From contig NZ_CACVAD010000020.1 in the NCBI RefSeq assembly GCF_902726545.1, forward strand, positions 22,142 to 86,141: a stretch of 64,000 bases of DNA. The letters run 5' to 3'. Positions 22,603 to 30,849 of this stretch are shown piece by piece (position 1 is the stretch's first letter; each line of letters opens with the position of its first letter). The notes under the pieces are model-generated. The model did not search any database and was not told where the DNA came from. It saw only the letters and a program-made list of their open reading frames with translations. The translations under genes were made by a program, and so were the position numbers. This stretch comes from Yersinia artesiana (GTDB taxonomy: Bacteria; Pseudomonadota; Gammaproteobacteria; Enterobacterales; Enterobacteriaceae).

Positions 22603-22917
22603 CTATTTCAATGGTACAAATAATAACTTCGCTCCTAATACAACAGGGGCGACGATATGTATCATAATAATTACGACTATCGCTACAAAAATAAAAGACT
22701 CAAATTGAAGTGAATCACCTGTGACAAAAGCCACAACAGCTAACAAGAAAAATAGTAGTTGCAGGAATATCATTCCCAATGAAATTCGTTTGAGTTGTGC
22801 TATCGCAGTCTTAAATGGAATGTTATTTCCTGTAGCTTGTTTGCGTATAAATTCAATATCTCTTTTTGAGATAAATTTCTTCTCTGATAACAACAGCTCA
22901 ATACTTTTATCATCCAT
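22603..22917 (-). CDS. Small membrane protein, candidate partner of the DUF4225-like gene
   Basis: 104 aa. The first ~44 residues are charged (IELLLSEKKFISKRDIEFIR), followed by two hydrophobic helices at about 47-67 and 72-98, so it is an inner-membrane hairpin with a cytoplasmic or periplasmic N-domain. A weak AGG lies upstream of the ATG. No family recognised. It is AT-rich like its convergent neighbour and shares its insertion between rimJ and mdtH. An immunity role is a guess from size, topology and position only. Confidence 0.65.
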   Translation of the reverse strand: MDDKSIELLLSEKKFISKRDIEFIRKQATGNNIPFKTAIAQLKRISLGMIFLQLLFFLLAVVAFVTGDSLQFESFIFVAIVVIIMIHIVAPVVLGAKLLFVPLK

Positions 22918-23265
22918 AATAACCTGCCATCCATATTAAACAATTTCATATGATATCTGATTTCCGTATGATGCTGCAATCCTGCTACTTAAAATTAGGA
23001 TTTTTGCTTGCACGGTTTATGCCGTAGCAGCAGTAATAGCAGTCGGTTTCACTGTTATCAATGTTGCTTGAGATAAACGCCAGCTATAACTTTTATATGC
23101 TAATAAAAGATGCCAGAAAACAAAGTTGCCCTAACGTCGTTGCTTCCCCATAGGTGGATTTCATATTTGTTATCAATAATTGTTCACCTATTTGGCTGTT
23201 GCCGCAAAATCGGTCGTAACAAACATTGATGATGTTTCTGCTGATAACACCGGTGGCAAATAATT

Positions 23266-23421
23266 TCAACATGGAACTATCTGCGCGTTTTTATCTTTAA
23301 ATGCTGAGCCAGGTTCTGCACGAAGCCAAACCCTGTGATTAGCGTTTAGACGAAAAGCTGATTTTTCTTTATCAAATTGATTTTTAACGTAATAGACAAG
23401 ACTACTAGCCTGTCGAGTCAT
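23266..23421 (-). pseudogene. Possible gene remnant, 51 codons
   Basis: Starts MTRQASSLVYYVKNQFDKEK and ends KDKNAQIVPC. The frame stays open 11 codons upstream of the ATG (SGEQQGNGYG) to a stop at 23455-23457. The composition (charged, aromatic, no bias to repeats) looks protein-like rather than random, but there is no good ribosome-binding site and no family I recognise. It could be the C-terminal end of a larger decayed gene of the accessory patch. Confidence 0.35.
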
Positions 23422-23518
23422 TCCGTAACCATTACCTTGCTGCTCACCAGAAACTCATGCGTAGCAGTATGCAGTTCAATTATTAGTTGATATCATTATT
23501 GCTGCTCTCACAAAGGAT

Positions 23519-23544
23519 ATAGTTTGTATAACACTTCAAACTAT
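23519..23544. promoter_or_regulatory. Palindrome upstream of mdtH
   Basis: Perfect 8-bp arms ATAGTTTG (23519-23526) and CAAACTAT (23537-23544) with a 10-bp centre containing TATAACA. It lies 47 bp before mdtH and could be an operator over the promoter. No regulator is assigned. Confidence 0.35.
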
Positions 23545-23590
23545 AAACGTATTTTCTATTCCCTCCTTTTTTAATTTCTGACGGTGAAGC

Positions 23591-24796
23591 ATGGCCTTGG
23601 TATCGCAAGCTCGGAGCTTGGGTAAGTACTTTTTATTGCTTGATAACTTATTAGTTGTGTTGGGGTTCTTTGTTGTTTTCCCACTCATCTCTATCCGATT
23701 TGTCGATCAGTTAGGTTGGGCTGCGCTACTCGTGGGTCTGGCCCTGGGATTAAGGCAACTGGTGCAACAAGGACTAGGGATCTTCGGCGGCGCTATCGCT
23801 GACCGTTTTGGTGCGAAACCCATGATAGTCACCGGTATGCTGATGCGTGCGGCAGGGTTTGCTTTAATGGCGATGGCCGACGAACCCTGGATACTGTGGC
23901 TAGCTTGTGCGCTGTCTGGTTTGGGAGGAACCCTCTTTGACCCGCCGCGTACCGCACTGGTCATCAAGTTAACTCGCCCCCATGAGCGTGGCCGTTTCTA
24001 TTCCCTCTTGATGATGCAAGACAGTGCCGGTGCGGTTATCGGCGCATTGATCGGCAGTTGGTTGCTGCAATACGACTTCCATTTTGTCTGCTGGACCGGC
24101 GCAGTTATCTTTATATTGGCCGCGGGCTGGAACGTCTGGCTGCTGCCGGCTTATCGAATTTCTACCGTGCGCGCACCGATGAAAGAAGGGCTGATGCGAG
24201 TGCTACGTGACCGCCGCTTTGTCACCTATGTGCTAACTCTGACCGGTTATTACATGTTGTCGGTGCAGGTCATGCTGATGCTGCCGATTGTGGTCAATGA
24301 AATTGCCGGCTCCCCTGCCGCGGTTAAATGGATGTATGCCATTGAAGCTGCACTCTCACTGACTTTGCTCTACCCGATTGCCCGCTGGAGCGAAAAGCGT
24401 TTTCGCCTTGAACAGCGTCTAATGTTCGGTTTGTTGATAATGACATTAAGCCTGTTCCCTGTAGGCCTGATTACCCATCTGCAAACATTATTTATGTTTA
24501 TCTGCTTCTTCTATATGGGTTCTATTATTGCCGAACCCGCCCGTGAAACACTGAGTGCTTCACTGGCAGATTCGCGCGCTCGTGGCAGTTATATGGGCTT
24601 TAGTCGTCTGGGGTTGGCGCTGGGTGGTGCACTGGGTTACACCGGTGGAGGATGGATGTACGACACTGGACGAACGCTGGAAATGCCGGAATTACCCTGG
24701 TTCCTGCTGGGTGTTATTGGTTTAATTACACTCGTGGGATTGTACTGGCAATTTAACCAGCGCCGTATTGAGTCCGCCATGTTGAGCGGCAGCTAG
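23591..24796 (+). CDS. mdtH: MFS multidrug efflux transporter MdtH
   Basis: 401-aa inner-membrane proton antiporter of the DHA1 type, 12 membrane segments, linked in E. coli to quinolone resistance when overproduced. The N-terminus [19 protein letters not shown] and motif A-like segment [19 protein letters not shown] are close to E. coli MdtH (402 aa). It is followed after about 200 bp by yceB, as in E. coli, apart from the absence of grxB between them. Confidence 0.93.
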   Translation: MALVSQARSLGKYFLLLDNLLVVLGFFVVFPLISIRFVDQLGWAALLVGLALGLRQLVQQGLGIFGGAIADRFGAKPMIVTGMLMRAAGFALMAMADEPWILWLACALSGLGGTLFDPPRTALVIKLTRPHERGRFYSLLMMQDSAGAVIGALIGSWLLQYDFHFVCWTGAVIFILAAGWNVWLLPAYRISTVRAPMKEGLMRVLRDRRFVTYVLTLTGYYMLSVQVMLMLPIVVNEIAGSPAAVKWMYAIEAALSLTLLYPIARWSEKRFRLEQRLMFGLLIMTLSLFPVGLITHLQTLFMFICFFYMGSIIAEPARETLSASLADSRARGSYMGFSRLGLALGGALGYTGGGWMYDTGRTLEMPELPWFLLGVIGLITLVGLYWQFNQRRIESAMLSGS

Positions 24797-25000
24797 CGTG
24801 TCACTCGCCGGAGCGCCCTGCTCCGGCATACCGCCCTCATGCCGATTCAGGGTTATCTGATTGGCAACCAGCATACTCTGCTGCACTATTCTCCATCCCA
24901 ACCGTCATTGAACAAACAGGGTAAATAATACAAAACGATAAGCTAACCAGTTACTATTAGGTAAATTTGGTTTGTTTAATGTCATTGTTACGAGGCTTTA

Positions 25001-25564
25001 ATGAATAAATTAATGTGGGGCGCTGCGGCGCTAGTGGTTACTGCAACACTGGTCGGTTGTAACCAACTAACTCAATACACACTGAGCGAACAAGAAGTTA
25101 ATGACTATCTGCAAAAGCATAATAACTATGAAAAACAGATTGGTATTCCAGGGCTGGTTGATGCTCATATCACGCTAACACAATTGCAAAGCCAAATTGG
25201 TCGTGCGGAACCCGGTAAAGTCACCTTAACCGGTAACGCCAAAGTCGATATTACGTCGATTCTCGGCCCGCAAACTGCCGATATGACATTAACCTTAAAA
25301 GCGCAACCAACATTTGATCGCGATAAAGGTGCTATCTTCCTGAAAGATATGGAATTAACTGACTACACGGTGAAACCGGAGAAAATGGATTCAGTAATGA
25401 AAGCACTGACACCTTATTTAAATCAGTCACTGAAATCTTATTTTGATCAGCAGCCTGCTTATGTGCTGGACGGTGAAAAGAGTAAAGCTGAAGCCATGGC
25501 GAAAAAATTGGCAAAAGGTTTAGAAGTGAAACCGGGCCAATTAGTCATCCCACTGACGGACTAA
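25001..25564 (+). CDS. yceB: YceB family outer-membrane-type lipoprotein
   Basis: 187 aa with a lipoprotein signal; the lipobox is LVGC with the acylated cysteine at about residue 20 followed by Asn-Gln, so Lol sorting to the outer membrane is expected. The rest (NQLTQYTLSEQEVNDYLQKH, TGNAKVDITSILG) is a DUF1439 protein like E. coli YceB. The function is unknown; the fold is thought to bind lipids. It ends just before a terminator shared with convergent ycdY. Confidence 0.9.
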   Translation: MNKLMWGAAALVVTATLVGCNQLTQYTLSEQEVNDYLQKHNNYEKQIGIPGLVDAHITLTQLQSQIGRAEPGKVTLTGNAKVDITSILGPQTADMTLTLKAQPTFDRDKGAIFLKDMELTDYTVKPEKMDSVMKALTPYLNQSLKSYFDQQPAYVLDGEKSKAEAMAKKLAKGLEVKPGQLVIPLTD

Positions 25565-25586
25565 TTGGCACCGCACATTTGATCTC

Positions 25587-25618
25587 AATGATACGGGGGG
25601 TTACTCCTCCGTATCATT
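25587..25618. terminator. Bidirectional terminator between yceB and ycdY, overlapping the ycdY stop
   Basis: Arms AATGATACGG (25587-25596) and CCGTATCATT (25609-25618) form a 10-bp stem followed by ATTTTC on plus. The last codons and stop of ycdY (TAA at 25601-25603 on plus as TTA) lie in the loop and right arm, so the terminator is partly coding. Confidence 0.7.
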
Positions 25619-26161
25619 ATTTTCTGAAAGTTCATCCCACATGGCCTGCAAGGCTTCGCGGCTCAACTGTGCCAAAGTGCGATAAAAACCGCTGGTGGCA
25701 TGGGCTTCTACTTTGCCAAGAAAACGGCCACACCAAGGCAGTAAATAGGCATCAAACAGTTCAATTTGCGCCGCCACTTCATCTTCCGCAGCTTGATCTT
25801 CCAGCCACGAGGCTGCCAGTAATAAACCACCAAAATGGTCTGTTGGCGCTTCTCCTAACGGCATACCGCGTTGTTGAAGAAAAGCTCTAACCTCGGCTTC
25901 CGGGCGAGCATTGTCATAATCGGAGCCATAAGGCGAAACGCTGCGCTCGTCACCGACAAACAAAGCATTATAATCAGCGACCAGAGCTTCAGGTTGATAC
26001 TCATGTTGCAGTCGCGTCAGCAACTCACTCTGTTCCAGTGGCCAATGTTGTTCCAATTTACCCTGACCTATCAGCGCAAAAAGCGGTTCTAACAGCGGAT
26101 CTTGTGGCTGGCGATAAAAAAGTGACCCAAGAATGCGGCACACCAGAGAAAAATCATTCAT
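25601..26161 (-). CDS. ycdY: TorD/DmsD-like chaperone YcdY
   Basis: 186-aa all-helical protein of the TorD family of redox-enzyme chaperones. E. coli YcdY is reported to stimulate the phosphatase YcdX, which is encoded next to it here too. Conserved segments are CRILGSLFYRQPQDPLLEPL, ADYNALFVGDE, and DHFGGLLLAASWLEDQ, which includes the family helix. It lies downstream of ycdX on the same strand, 62 bp apart, with a palindrome in the gap. Confidence 0.9.
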   Translation of the reverse strand: MNDFSLVCRILGSLFYRQPQDPLLEPLFALIGQGKLEQHWPLEQSELLTRLQHEYQPEALVADYNALFVGDERSVSPYGSDYDNARPEAEVRAFLQQRGMPLGEAPTDHFGGLLLAASWLEDQAAEDEVAAQIELFDAYLLPWCGRFLGKVEAHATSGFYRTLAQLSREALQAMWDELSENNDTEE

Positions 26162-26201
26162 TTACATCATCCTGTTTCTTATTGGTTTTTAAATCAAAGA
26201 A

Positions 26202-26218
26202 ATGTGACAGCGTCACAT
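26202..26218. promoter_or_regulatory. Palindrome between ycdX and ycdY
   Basis: Perfect ATGTGAC (26202-26208) and GTCACAT (26212-26218) around AGC. It resembles a CRP site but with a 5-bp rather than 6-bp spacer between TGTGA and TCACA. On the minus strand it is followed by TTTCTTT, so it could also act as an attenuating hairpin between ycdX and ycdY. Confidence 0.35.
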
Positions 26219-26223
26219 AAAAA

Positions 26224-26961
26224 TCACAACCCGGCCAACTCTGGTATCGCCGCGCGGCCACGTTGCTCAAGGAAATTCAACAAACGTCGCGGGCTGACAT
26301 TCAAAATGCGCTCTTGCGGGAAATTCACTTCAGCAATAATGCGCTCGCAATGTTCAAAAATTCCCAATGAATAAGCAATATGGGAGTCTGAACCCAAGGC
26401 CAACCAACCACCCGCATCCCGCACCGCTTGCGCAATCGCACGACAATTCGCTTCGCTCCCTTTGCGTGAATGTGTAAATGATGAGTTATTCAATTCCAGC
26501 GCCACATTATATTTTGCAGCAGCTTCAGCAATTGCTTTAATATCAACCGGATATTTAGGATTACCGGGGTGGCTGATAATATGCACATTCCCCTGCGCCA
26601 TGGTGGCAATCATCGCCTGGGTATTGGCAGCCTTATCTTGAGGCGGGAACACGGGCTCGTGGAAACCGGCAATTAGCAAGTCGATGGCATCCAGCATCGG
26701 GCCAGTACAATCAATGTCACCGTCCAGATTTTTAATATTCGCTTCAATACCACGCAAGATCCCCACGCCATCAACCAACCGCGGCCATACGCGCATGTTC
26801 ATAAAGTGCCAATAATGCGGGGCATCAGCCATATCCGGGCCATGGTCAGTAATAGCAAACAGTTTGATATTTTTGAGCTTAGCTTCGGCGATATAATCGT
26901 GCAGGGTACTGTACGCATGGGTACTGGCAATGGTATGCATATGTAAATCAACAGGATACAT
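26224..26961 (-). CDS. ycdX: PHP-domain phosphatase YcdX
   Basis: 245 aa from the ATG at 26959-26961, which has GGAG upstream and matches E. coli YcdX; an 18-codon upstream extension is open but not homologous. PHP metal-binding motifs are visible: DLHMH near the N-terminus, TDHGPDM, GIEANI, HISHPGNP and GSDSH. In E. coli the protein binds a trinuclear zinc cluster and has phosphatase activity; it is linked to swarming. It is followed by its partner ycdY. Confidence 0.93.
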   Translation of the reverse strand: MYPVDLHMHTIASTHAYSTLHDYIAEAKLKNIKLFAITDHGPDMADAPHYWHFMNMRVWPRLVDGVGILRGIEANIKNLDGDIDCTGPMLDAIDLLIAGFHEPVFPPQDKAANTQAMIATMAQGNVHIISHPGNPKYPVDIKAIAEAAAKYNVALELNNSSFTHSRKGSEANCRAIAQAVRDAGGWLALGSDSHIAYSLGIFEHCERIIAEVNFPQERILNVSPRRLLNFLEQRGRAAIPELAGL

Positions 26962-27109
26962 GACTACTCCACAAGGTCTTTTTAAGGCGGGATAGCTTTT
27001 TTGCAGGCAAAGCATAGTCCGCTAATGATAGCAGGAATTCTTCTCATCAGCAGCGCTAAAACCTCGCCGGCAAGTTCGTTAACCCCATCAAGCCGTGGCA
27101 GCCCCTAAA

Positions 27110-28051
27110 TCAGTACCCTCTCACGACATCAACCAACCCAACCGGCTCTCCTCCTGCTTCTATCGCCTGAATATTGGCGACCACCTGATCCATTGCCGCT
27201 TCGGGCAGAGTAACGGCAGCAATATGTGGCGTAATGGTGACCCGAGGATGGCTCCAGAAAGGATGCATTGGCGGCAAAGGTTCTTCAGCAAACACATCTA
27301 ATGTCGCCGCCGCGACTTGCCCGGCATTCATGGCCGCCAGTAGATCCCGCTCCAATAAGTGCGCTCCCCGTGCAATATTGATGATATAAGCATTGGCATT
27401 CAGTTGTGAAAAGAGTGACTGATTAAGAATACCGGCTGTCTGTGGGGTATGGGGCAACAGATTAATCAGCAATTGTGTCCCCTGAATGAAAGCGGGTAAC
27501 TTTTCTTGACCGGCGAAACTGGTCACGCCGGCGATTTGCTTTGCCGTACGGCTCCAACAACGGACAGTAAAACCAAACTCGACCAGTTTGTGGGCAACAC
27601 TTTTCCCTAATACGCCCGCGCCGAGAATGCCTATGGTGAATTTATCGTGCTGATGCGGTTCGAGGGGTTGCCACAATTTTTGTTGTTGTTGCAGTTGATA
27701 CTCATCCATGCGACGGAAATAGCGCAATACGGCGGCAACGACATATTCCTGCATCTGCAAAGACATTCCAGTATCTTCCAGTCGTACCAATGGCACGCCC
27801 GCCGGTAAAGTTCCGGGATAACGCCGCTCTTGATCCAAAATAGCGTCTCCCCCCGCGCCCAGCGCAAACACGCCTTTCAATTCAACACGCTTGGCAAGCA
27901 TCTCCTGAGGCGGCTGCCAAACCAGCGCATAATCTGCCGGTTGGGTGTCGCCACGCCGCCATTGTCTGATATTCGCGGTGGGTAAACGCGACTGTAGCCC
28001 TGACAACCACTGTTTTGCCTCAACGAATGGGTGATAAAAAATAATATTCAT
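27110..28051 (-). CDS. ghrA: Glyoxylate/hydroxypyruvate reductase A
   Basis: 313 aa from the ATG at 28049-28051 (MNIIFYHPFVEAKQW) with GGAG upstream. An open 20-codon extension does not match the family. A D-2-hydroxyacid dehydrogenase reducing glyoxylate and hydroxypyruvate with NADPH: the nucleotide-binding motif is GILGAGVLGKSVA, catalytic Arg in NIARGAHL, Glu in VFAEEPLP and His in ITPHIAA. It stands next to the tRNA-Ser gene, the same neighbourhood as E. coli ghrA-serX. Confidence 0.93.
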   Translation of the reverse strand: MNIIFYHPFVEAKQWLSGLQSRLPTANIRQWRRGDTQPADYALVWQPPQEMLAKRVELKGVFALGAGGDAILDQERRYPGTLPAGVPLVRLEDTGMSLQMQEYVVAAVLRYFRRMDEYQLQQQQKLWQPLEPHQHDKFTIGILGAGVLGKSVAHKLVEFGFTVRCWSRTAKQIAGVTSFAGQEKLPAFIQGTQLLINLLPHTPQTAGILNQSLFSQLNANAYIINIARGAHLLERDLLAAMNAGQVAAATLDVFAEEPLPPMHPFWSHPRVTITPHIAAVTLPEAAMDQVVANIQAIEAGGEPVGLVDVVRGY

Positions 28052-28192
28052 TATTTGCCAGCTCCTTGCGAAAGTATTGAATAGACTTTCGCGATTAGCT
28101 CGCAGATGCAAGCGCTACTCGCAAGAAATGACGATGAAATCAGCAAACTGCTGTAACTTTCGCTAAACAGTCATAAAGCACACATAAGAGGG

Positions 28193-28221
28193 TTGACGCT
28201 GGGCACACTTTTGCCTACATT
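28193..28221 (+). promoter_or_regulatory. Promoter of the first tRNA-Ser
   Basis: TTGACG (28193-28198) and TACATT (28216-28221), spaced 17 bp. It is 48 bp before the mature tRNA 5' end. Confidence 0.75.
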
Positions 28222-28269
28222 ACGCCGGTCAGCCACATTGAACACGGCTGATGGTACTAGCAGTAACAC

Positions 28270-28359
28270 GGTGAGGTGTCTGAGTGGCTGAAGGAGCACG
28301 CCTGGAAAGTGTGTATACGTGTAAGCGTATCGAGGGTTCGAACCCCTCCCTCACCGCCA
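28270..28359 (+). tRNA. tRNA-Ser (anticodon GGA), copy 1
   Basis: 90 nt including an encoded CCA. The acceptor stem pairs GGTGAGG with CCTCACC, anticodon GGA lies in CCTGGAAAG, a long variable arm typical of tRNA-Ser follows, and the T arm is GAGGG-TTCGAAC-CCCTC. It matches E. coli serW/serX type tRNAs reading UCC/UCU. Confidence 0.97.
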
Positions 28360-28369
28360 TATTAAAGTG

Positions 28370-28398
28370 AAAGGCTCATGAGATTCATGGGCCTTTTT
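28370..28398 (+). terminator. Terminator of tRNA-Ser copy 1
   Basis: AAGGCTCATGA...TCATGGGCCTT hairpin followed by TTT, 11 bp after the tRNA end. The flank (GAAAGGCTC...GGGCCTTTTTC) resembles that of copy 2. Confidence 0.75.
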
Positions 28399-28547
28399 CG
28401 TTTCTGACCGTTCATGATAATTTCAGTTACCTGCCAGCAATTATAAATAACATTTGTCATTAATTGATTATGTAGCCCTGTAGCATCCCATGCTACAACG
28501 TGAAGAGTATTTCGATTTTCGAATATAATCCACGAGGGCATAACTAT

Positions 28548-29432
28548 ATGAAAATTTCATTTATTTCTTTCTTAATTCTATTGAATCTACAAACTTCATT
28601 TGCTTCCCCTCTTATTGTTGCACATCGAGCTGGCGCCGCTGATTTTCCTGAAAATACACGATATGCCATTGATAATTCGTTAGCTAATGAGGTTGATATT
28701 ATCTGGATTACCATTCAACTCAGTAAAGACGGTATACCAGTGCTATATCGCCCCAAAGATTTAAGCGAGCTTACTGACGGCAGTGGCCCTGTTTCTGACT
28801 ATACGTTGGAAGACTTACAATTATTGGATGCGGCTTATCACTTTAAACATGATGAGCACTATATTTATCGCAGCCGCGGAGTCAAGATCCCGTCATTACA
28901 CGCGATACTATTATCCTACCCTCAGGTGAAATTTATTATTGATATTAAATCCCCTGACACAGATCCGGAAATTGTAGCGAATGCTTTAATAGAGTTGAGA
29001 AGAAATATCCAGTCACCTGATCGACTTGTTTTCTATTCTACTGAAAAAAAATACCTTGATGCACTACCAGTATATTTTAATAAATTCGAACCGCGTAACA
29101 TAACTCGTAAAATTCTGGCTAATGCGATAATGGCAGGTAAATGCATAATAGCTAAAAATAAAGGCAATTCATTCATTATTAGCGAAAATAAACATTATGC
29201 CTTCGAATTAAGACGCGATGTAAAAGTCGTAGAAAAATTCACTCTGGGTAGAGGGACGACCCGCACTCAGTTAGTTTGGAACCAGCAAGCAATGGACTGT
29301 TTCAAGGAGAGCGAAGCGGCAAAAATATTGCTGATTGGCATAAATTCAGCAAAGGATTATCAATTAGCTAAAAATCTGGGGGCCGATTATGTGATGGTCG
29401 ATTCGCCGCTTCAAGCGAAAGAGTGGCGCTAA
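28548..29432 (+). CDS. Secreted GDPD-like protein lacking the usual catalytic residues
   Basis: 294 aa from the ATG at 28548, preceded by GAGGG; this start exposes a signal peptide (about 1-20, FISFLILLNLQTSFAS), whereas a start 16 codons earlier would bury it. The fold belongs to the glycerophosphodiester phosphodiesterase family: VAHRAGA (H26), PENTRYAI, LSKDGIPVLY, TLEDLQLLDA. However, the metal-binding E-x-D after the second strand reads W53-I-T55 (DIIWITIQL), and the catalytic H-D reads R68-P69 (LYRPKD). It may therefore bind rather than hydrolyse a substrate. It is AT-rich and bracketed by two tRNA-Ser genes, which suggests acquisition. Confidence 0.8.
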   Translation: MKISFISFLILLNLQTSFASPLIVAHRAGAADFPENTRYAIDNSLANEVDIIWITIQLSKDGIPVLYRPKDLSELTDGSGPVSDYTLEDLQLLDAAYHFKHDEHYIYRSRGVKIPSLHAILLSYPQVKFIIDIKSPDTDPEIVANALIELRRNIQSPDRLVFYSTEKKYLDALPVYFNKFEPRNITRKILANAIMAGKCIIAKNKGNSFIISENKHYAFELRRDVKVVEKFTLGRGTTRTQLVWNQQAMDCFKESEAAKILLIGINSAKDYQLAKNLGADYVMVDSPLQAKEWR

Positions 29433-29507
29433 ACCCACCTTATTTGTCTGTGATTCAGTCTATCTGCACGCAGAATAACCAAATGACAAACAACAAATAA
29501 ATACTGC

Positions 29508-29536
29508 TTGACCATCTATCTGCCGATCTTTATAGT
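29508..29536 (+). promoter_or_regulatory. Promoter of the second tRNA-Ser
   Basis: TTGACC (29508-29513) and TATAGT (29531-29536) with a 17-bp spacer, 36 bp before the tRNA. It differs in sequence from the promoter of copy 1, so the duplication does not include the promoter. Confidence 0.75.
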
Positions 29537-29572
29537 ACCGCCCCGTTGCAGTGCATAGCGCGGTAACGAAAC

Positions 29573-29662
29573 GGTGAGGTGTCTGAGTGGCTGAAGGAGC
29601 ACGCCTGGAAAGTGTGTATACGCGTAAGTGTATCGAGGGTTCGAACCCCTCTCTCACCGCCA
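29573..29662 (+). tRNA. tRNA-Ser (anticodon GGA), copy 2
   Basis: 90 nt, nearly identical to copy 1. Differences lie in the variable arm (CGCGTAAGTG against CGTGTAAGCG, keeping the pairing possible) and one acceptor base giving a G-T wobble (TCTCACC). CCA is encoded. It is probably functional. Confidence 0.96.
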
Positions 29663-29672
29663 TATTCGAGCG

Positions 29673-29703
29673 AAAGGCTCTGACGAAAGTCAGGGCCTTT
29701 TTC
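29673..29703 (+). terminator. Terminator of tRNA-Ser copy 2
   Basis: AAAGGC-TCTGAC and GTCAGG-GCCTTT around a GAAA tetraloop, followed by TTTCTTT. Strong intrinsic terminator; it also separates the tRNA from the convergent GGDEF gene. Confidence 0.85.
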
Positions 29704-29730
29704 TTTGGTACCAAATTCGGAATCAATCCA

Positions 29731-30849
29731 TTATAAAGAGCGTCGGCGTTTATCTTTAACCATACGGTCACCCAGCGGAGAAAAAGGCATTAATCGGCTA
29801 TAAACCACCTGATTACGCCCTCGATTTTTTGCCAGATACAGTGCTTCGTCCGTCATTTTCAATGCCTTTAACATCGACATTCCAGGTAAATAGAGAGACG
29901 CGCCAATCGAAATAGTTGCTTTAACTTTTCGTCCATCAGGTAATTGCACATCTAAATCCTCAACGCGCTGACGAATTCGCTCTGCCACCGATTTAATGGC
30001 TTGGGGATCATGGCGATGGGTTATAATAATAAACTCCTCTCCACCGTAGCGCCCCACAAAATCTTCATCCCTGACTGTCGTCATCAATAATTTCCCAACC
30101 TCGGTTAACAATATATCGCCCCCGTCATGGCCGTAAGTATCATTAACGGATTTAAAATGGTCGAGATCCAAAATCATTAAGCCACATGCCTGGCGATTGT
30201 GATGAATACTGTTTAGGCGGTAATCGACACTCGACCGGTTATTCAGTTGGGTTAATTTGTCGATATTTGCTCTATTTTTCATCGCGAAATACGCATAAAT
30301 ATGCCGCTCTTTAAAATTCAGAGCGTGATAACAGATAGCTAAACAAAGAGCAGAAATGAGTTGATATACCACAACCTGCGTCCAGACGAGAGCATTCGGA
30401 ACTAATAAAACAGCGGTAAACATTCGATAAATAGCAATTAAGATAATAGTGATATAAAAGATGCGACTACTCTTTTTCTGCCATACTTTGGAAAACAAGA
30501 GTGGAACAATCACTATTGTTATTAATACGTTGTCTAATGTCACCCAACCGGTAAAAGCGAAATTTATCACCAACGCAGTTAAGCCACTTAACCAACCGCC
30601 ATAAAATGTGACCAAGACAATCGGAATCAGCTCGAAACTATAGAAGTACGACCCAGAAATAACCCACTGATCTTGATTAAGATAAAGTGACACCAACCCT
30701 GATATCAGCCCAAATACAATACGCTTCCAAACCTCTCCATTATAAGAGAAAGGGCTATTCTGGCTTAAAGCAAAATAACCAATAGAAAGTGTTGCATAAG
30801 TGACACAAGCATCTCGGTATAGCGTTGACAAAGAATCTAATTCACTCAT
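29731..30849 (-). CDS. Membrane-bound diguanylate cyclase (GGDEF)
   Basis: 372 aa that would make cyclic di-GMP from two GTP. Residues 15-178 form about six membrane segments of the 5TM/MASE sensor type. The GGDEF domain covers about 195-355: DKLTQLNNR at 197-205, the metal and substrate region LDLDHFKSVNDTYGHDGGD, the active-site GGEEF at 269-273, and the inhibitory I-site RDED at 260-263, five residues before it, so the enzyme should be active and feedback inhibited. In E. coli the cyclase ycdT lies near the matching serX-ghrA locus, but I do not assign that name. Its ligand is unknown. Confidence 0.92.
   Translation of the reverse strand: MSELDSLSTLYRDACVTYATLSIGYFALSQNSPFSYNGEVWKRIVFGLISGLVSLYLNQDQWVISGSYFYSFELIPIVLVTFYGGWLSGLTALVINFAFTGWVTLDNVLITIVIVPLLFSKVWQKKSSRIFYITIILIAIYRMFTAVLLVPNALVWTQVVVYQLISALCLAICYHALNFKERHIYAYFAMKNRANIDKLTQLNNRSSVDYRLNSIHHNRQACGLMILDLDHFKSVNDTYGHDGGDILLTEVGKLLMTTVRDEDFVGRYGGEEFIIITHRHDPQAIKSVAERIRQRVEDLDVQLPDGRKVKATISIGASLYLPGMSMLKALKMTDEALYLAKNRGRNQVVYSRLMPFSPLGDRMVKDKRRRSL

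Larger units (their letters stand above)
22918..23590. other. Decayed AT-rich region before mdtH
   Basis: 673 bp without an intact gene. It contains a 51-codon minus-strand ORF (23266-23421), plus-strand fragments such as a short frame ending NIDDVSADNTGGK at about 23262, and a perfect palindrome at 23519-23544. It reads as remnants of former genes of the accessory insertion plus the mdtH promoter region. Confidence 0.5.

Noticed and set aside
29460..29771. 103-codon minus-strand ORF over the second tRNA-Ser
   Set aside because: It runs antisense through the tRNA and its terminator; typical spurious ORF over a tRNA.
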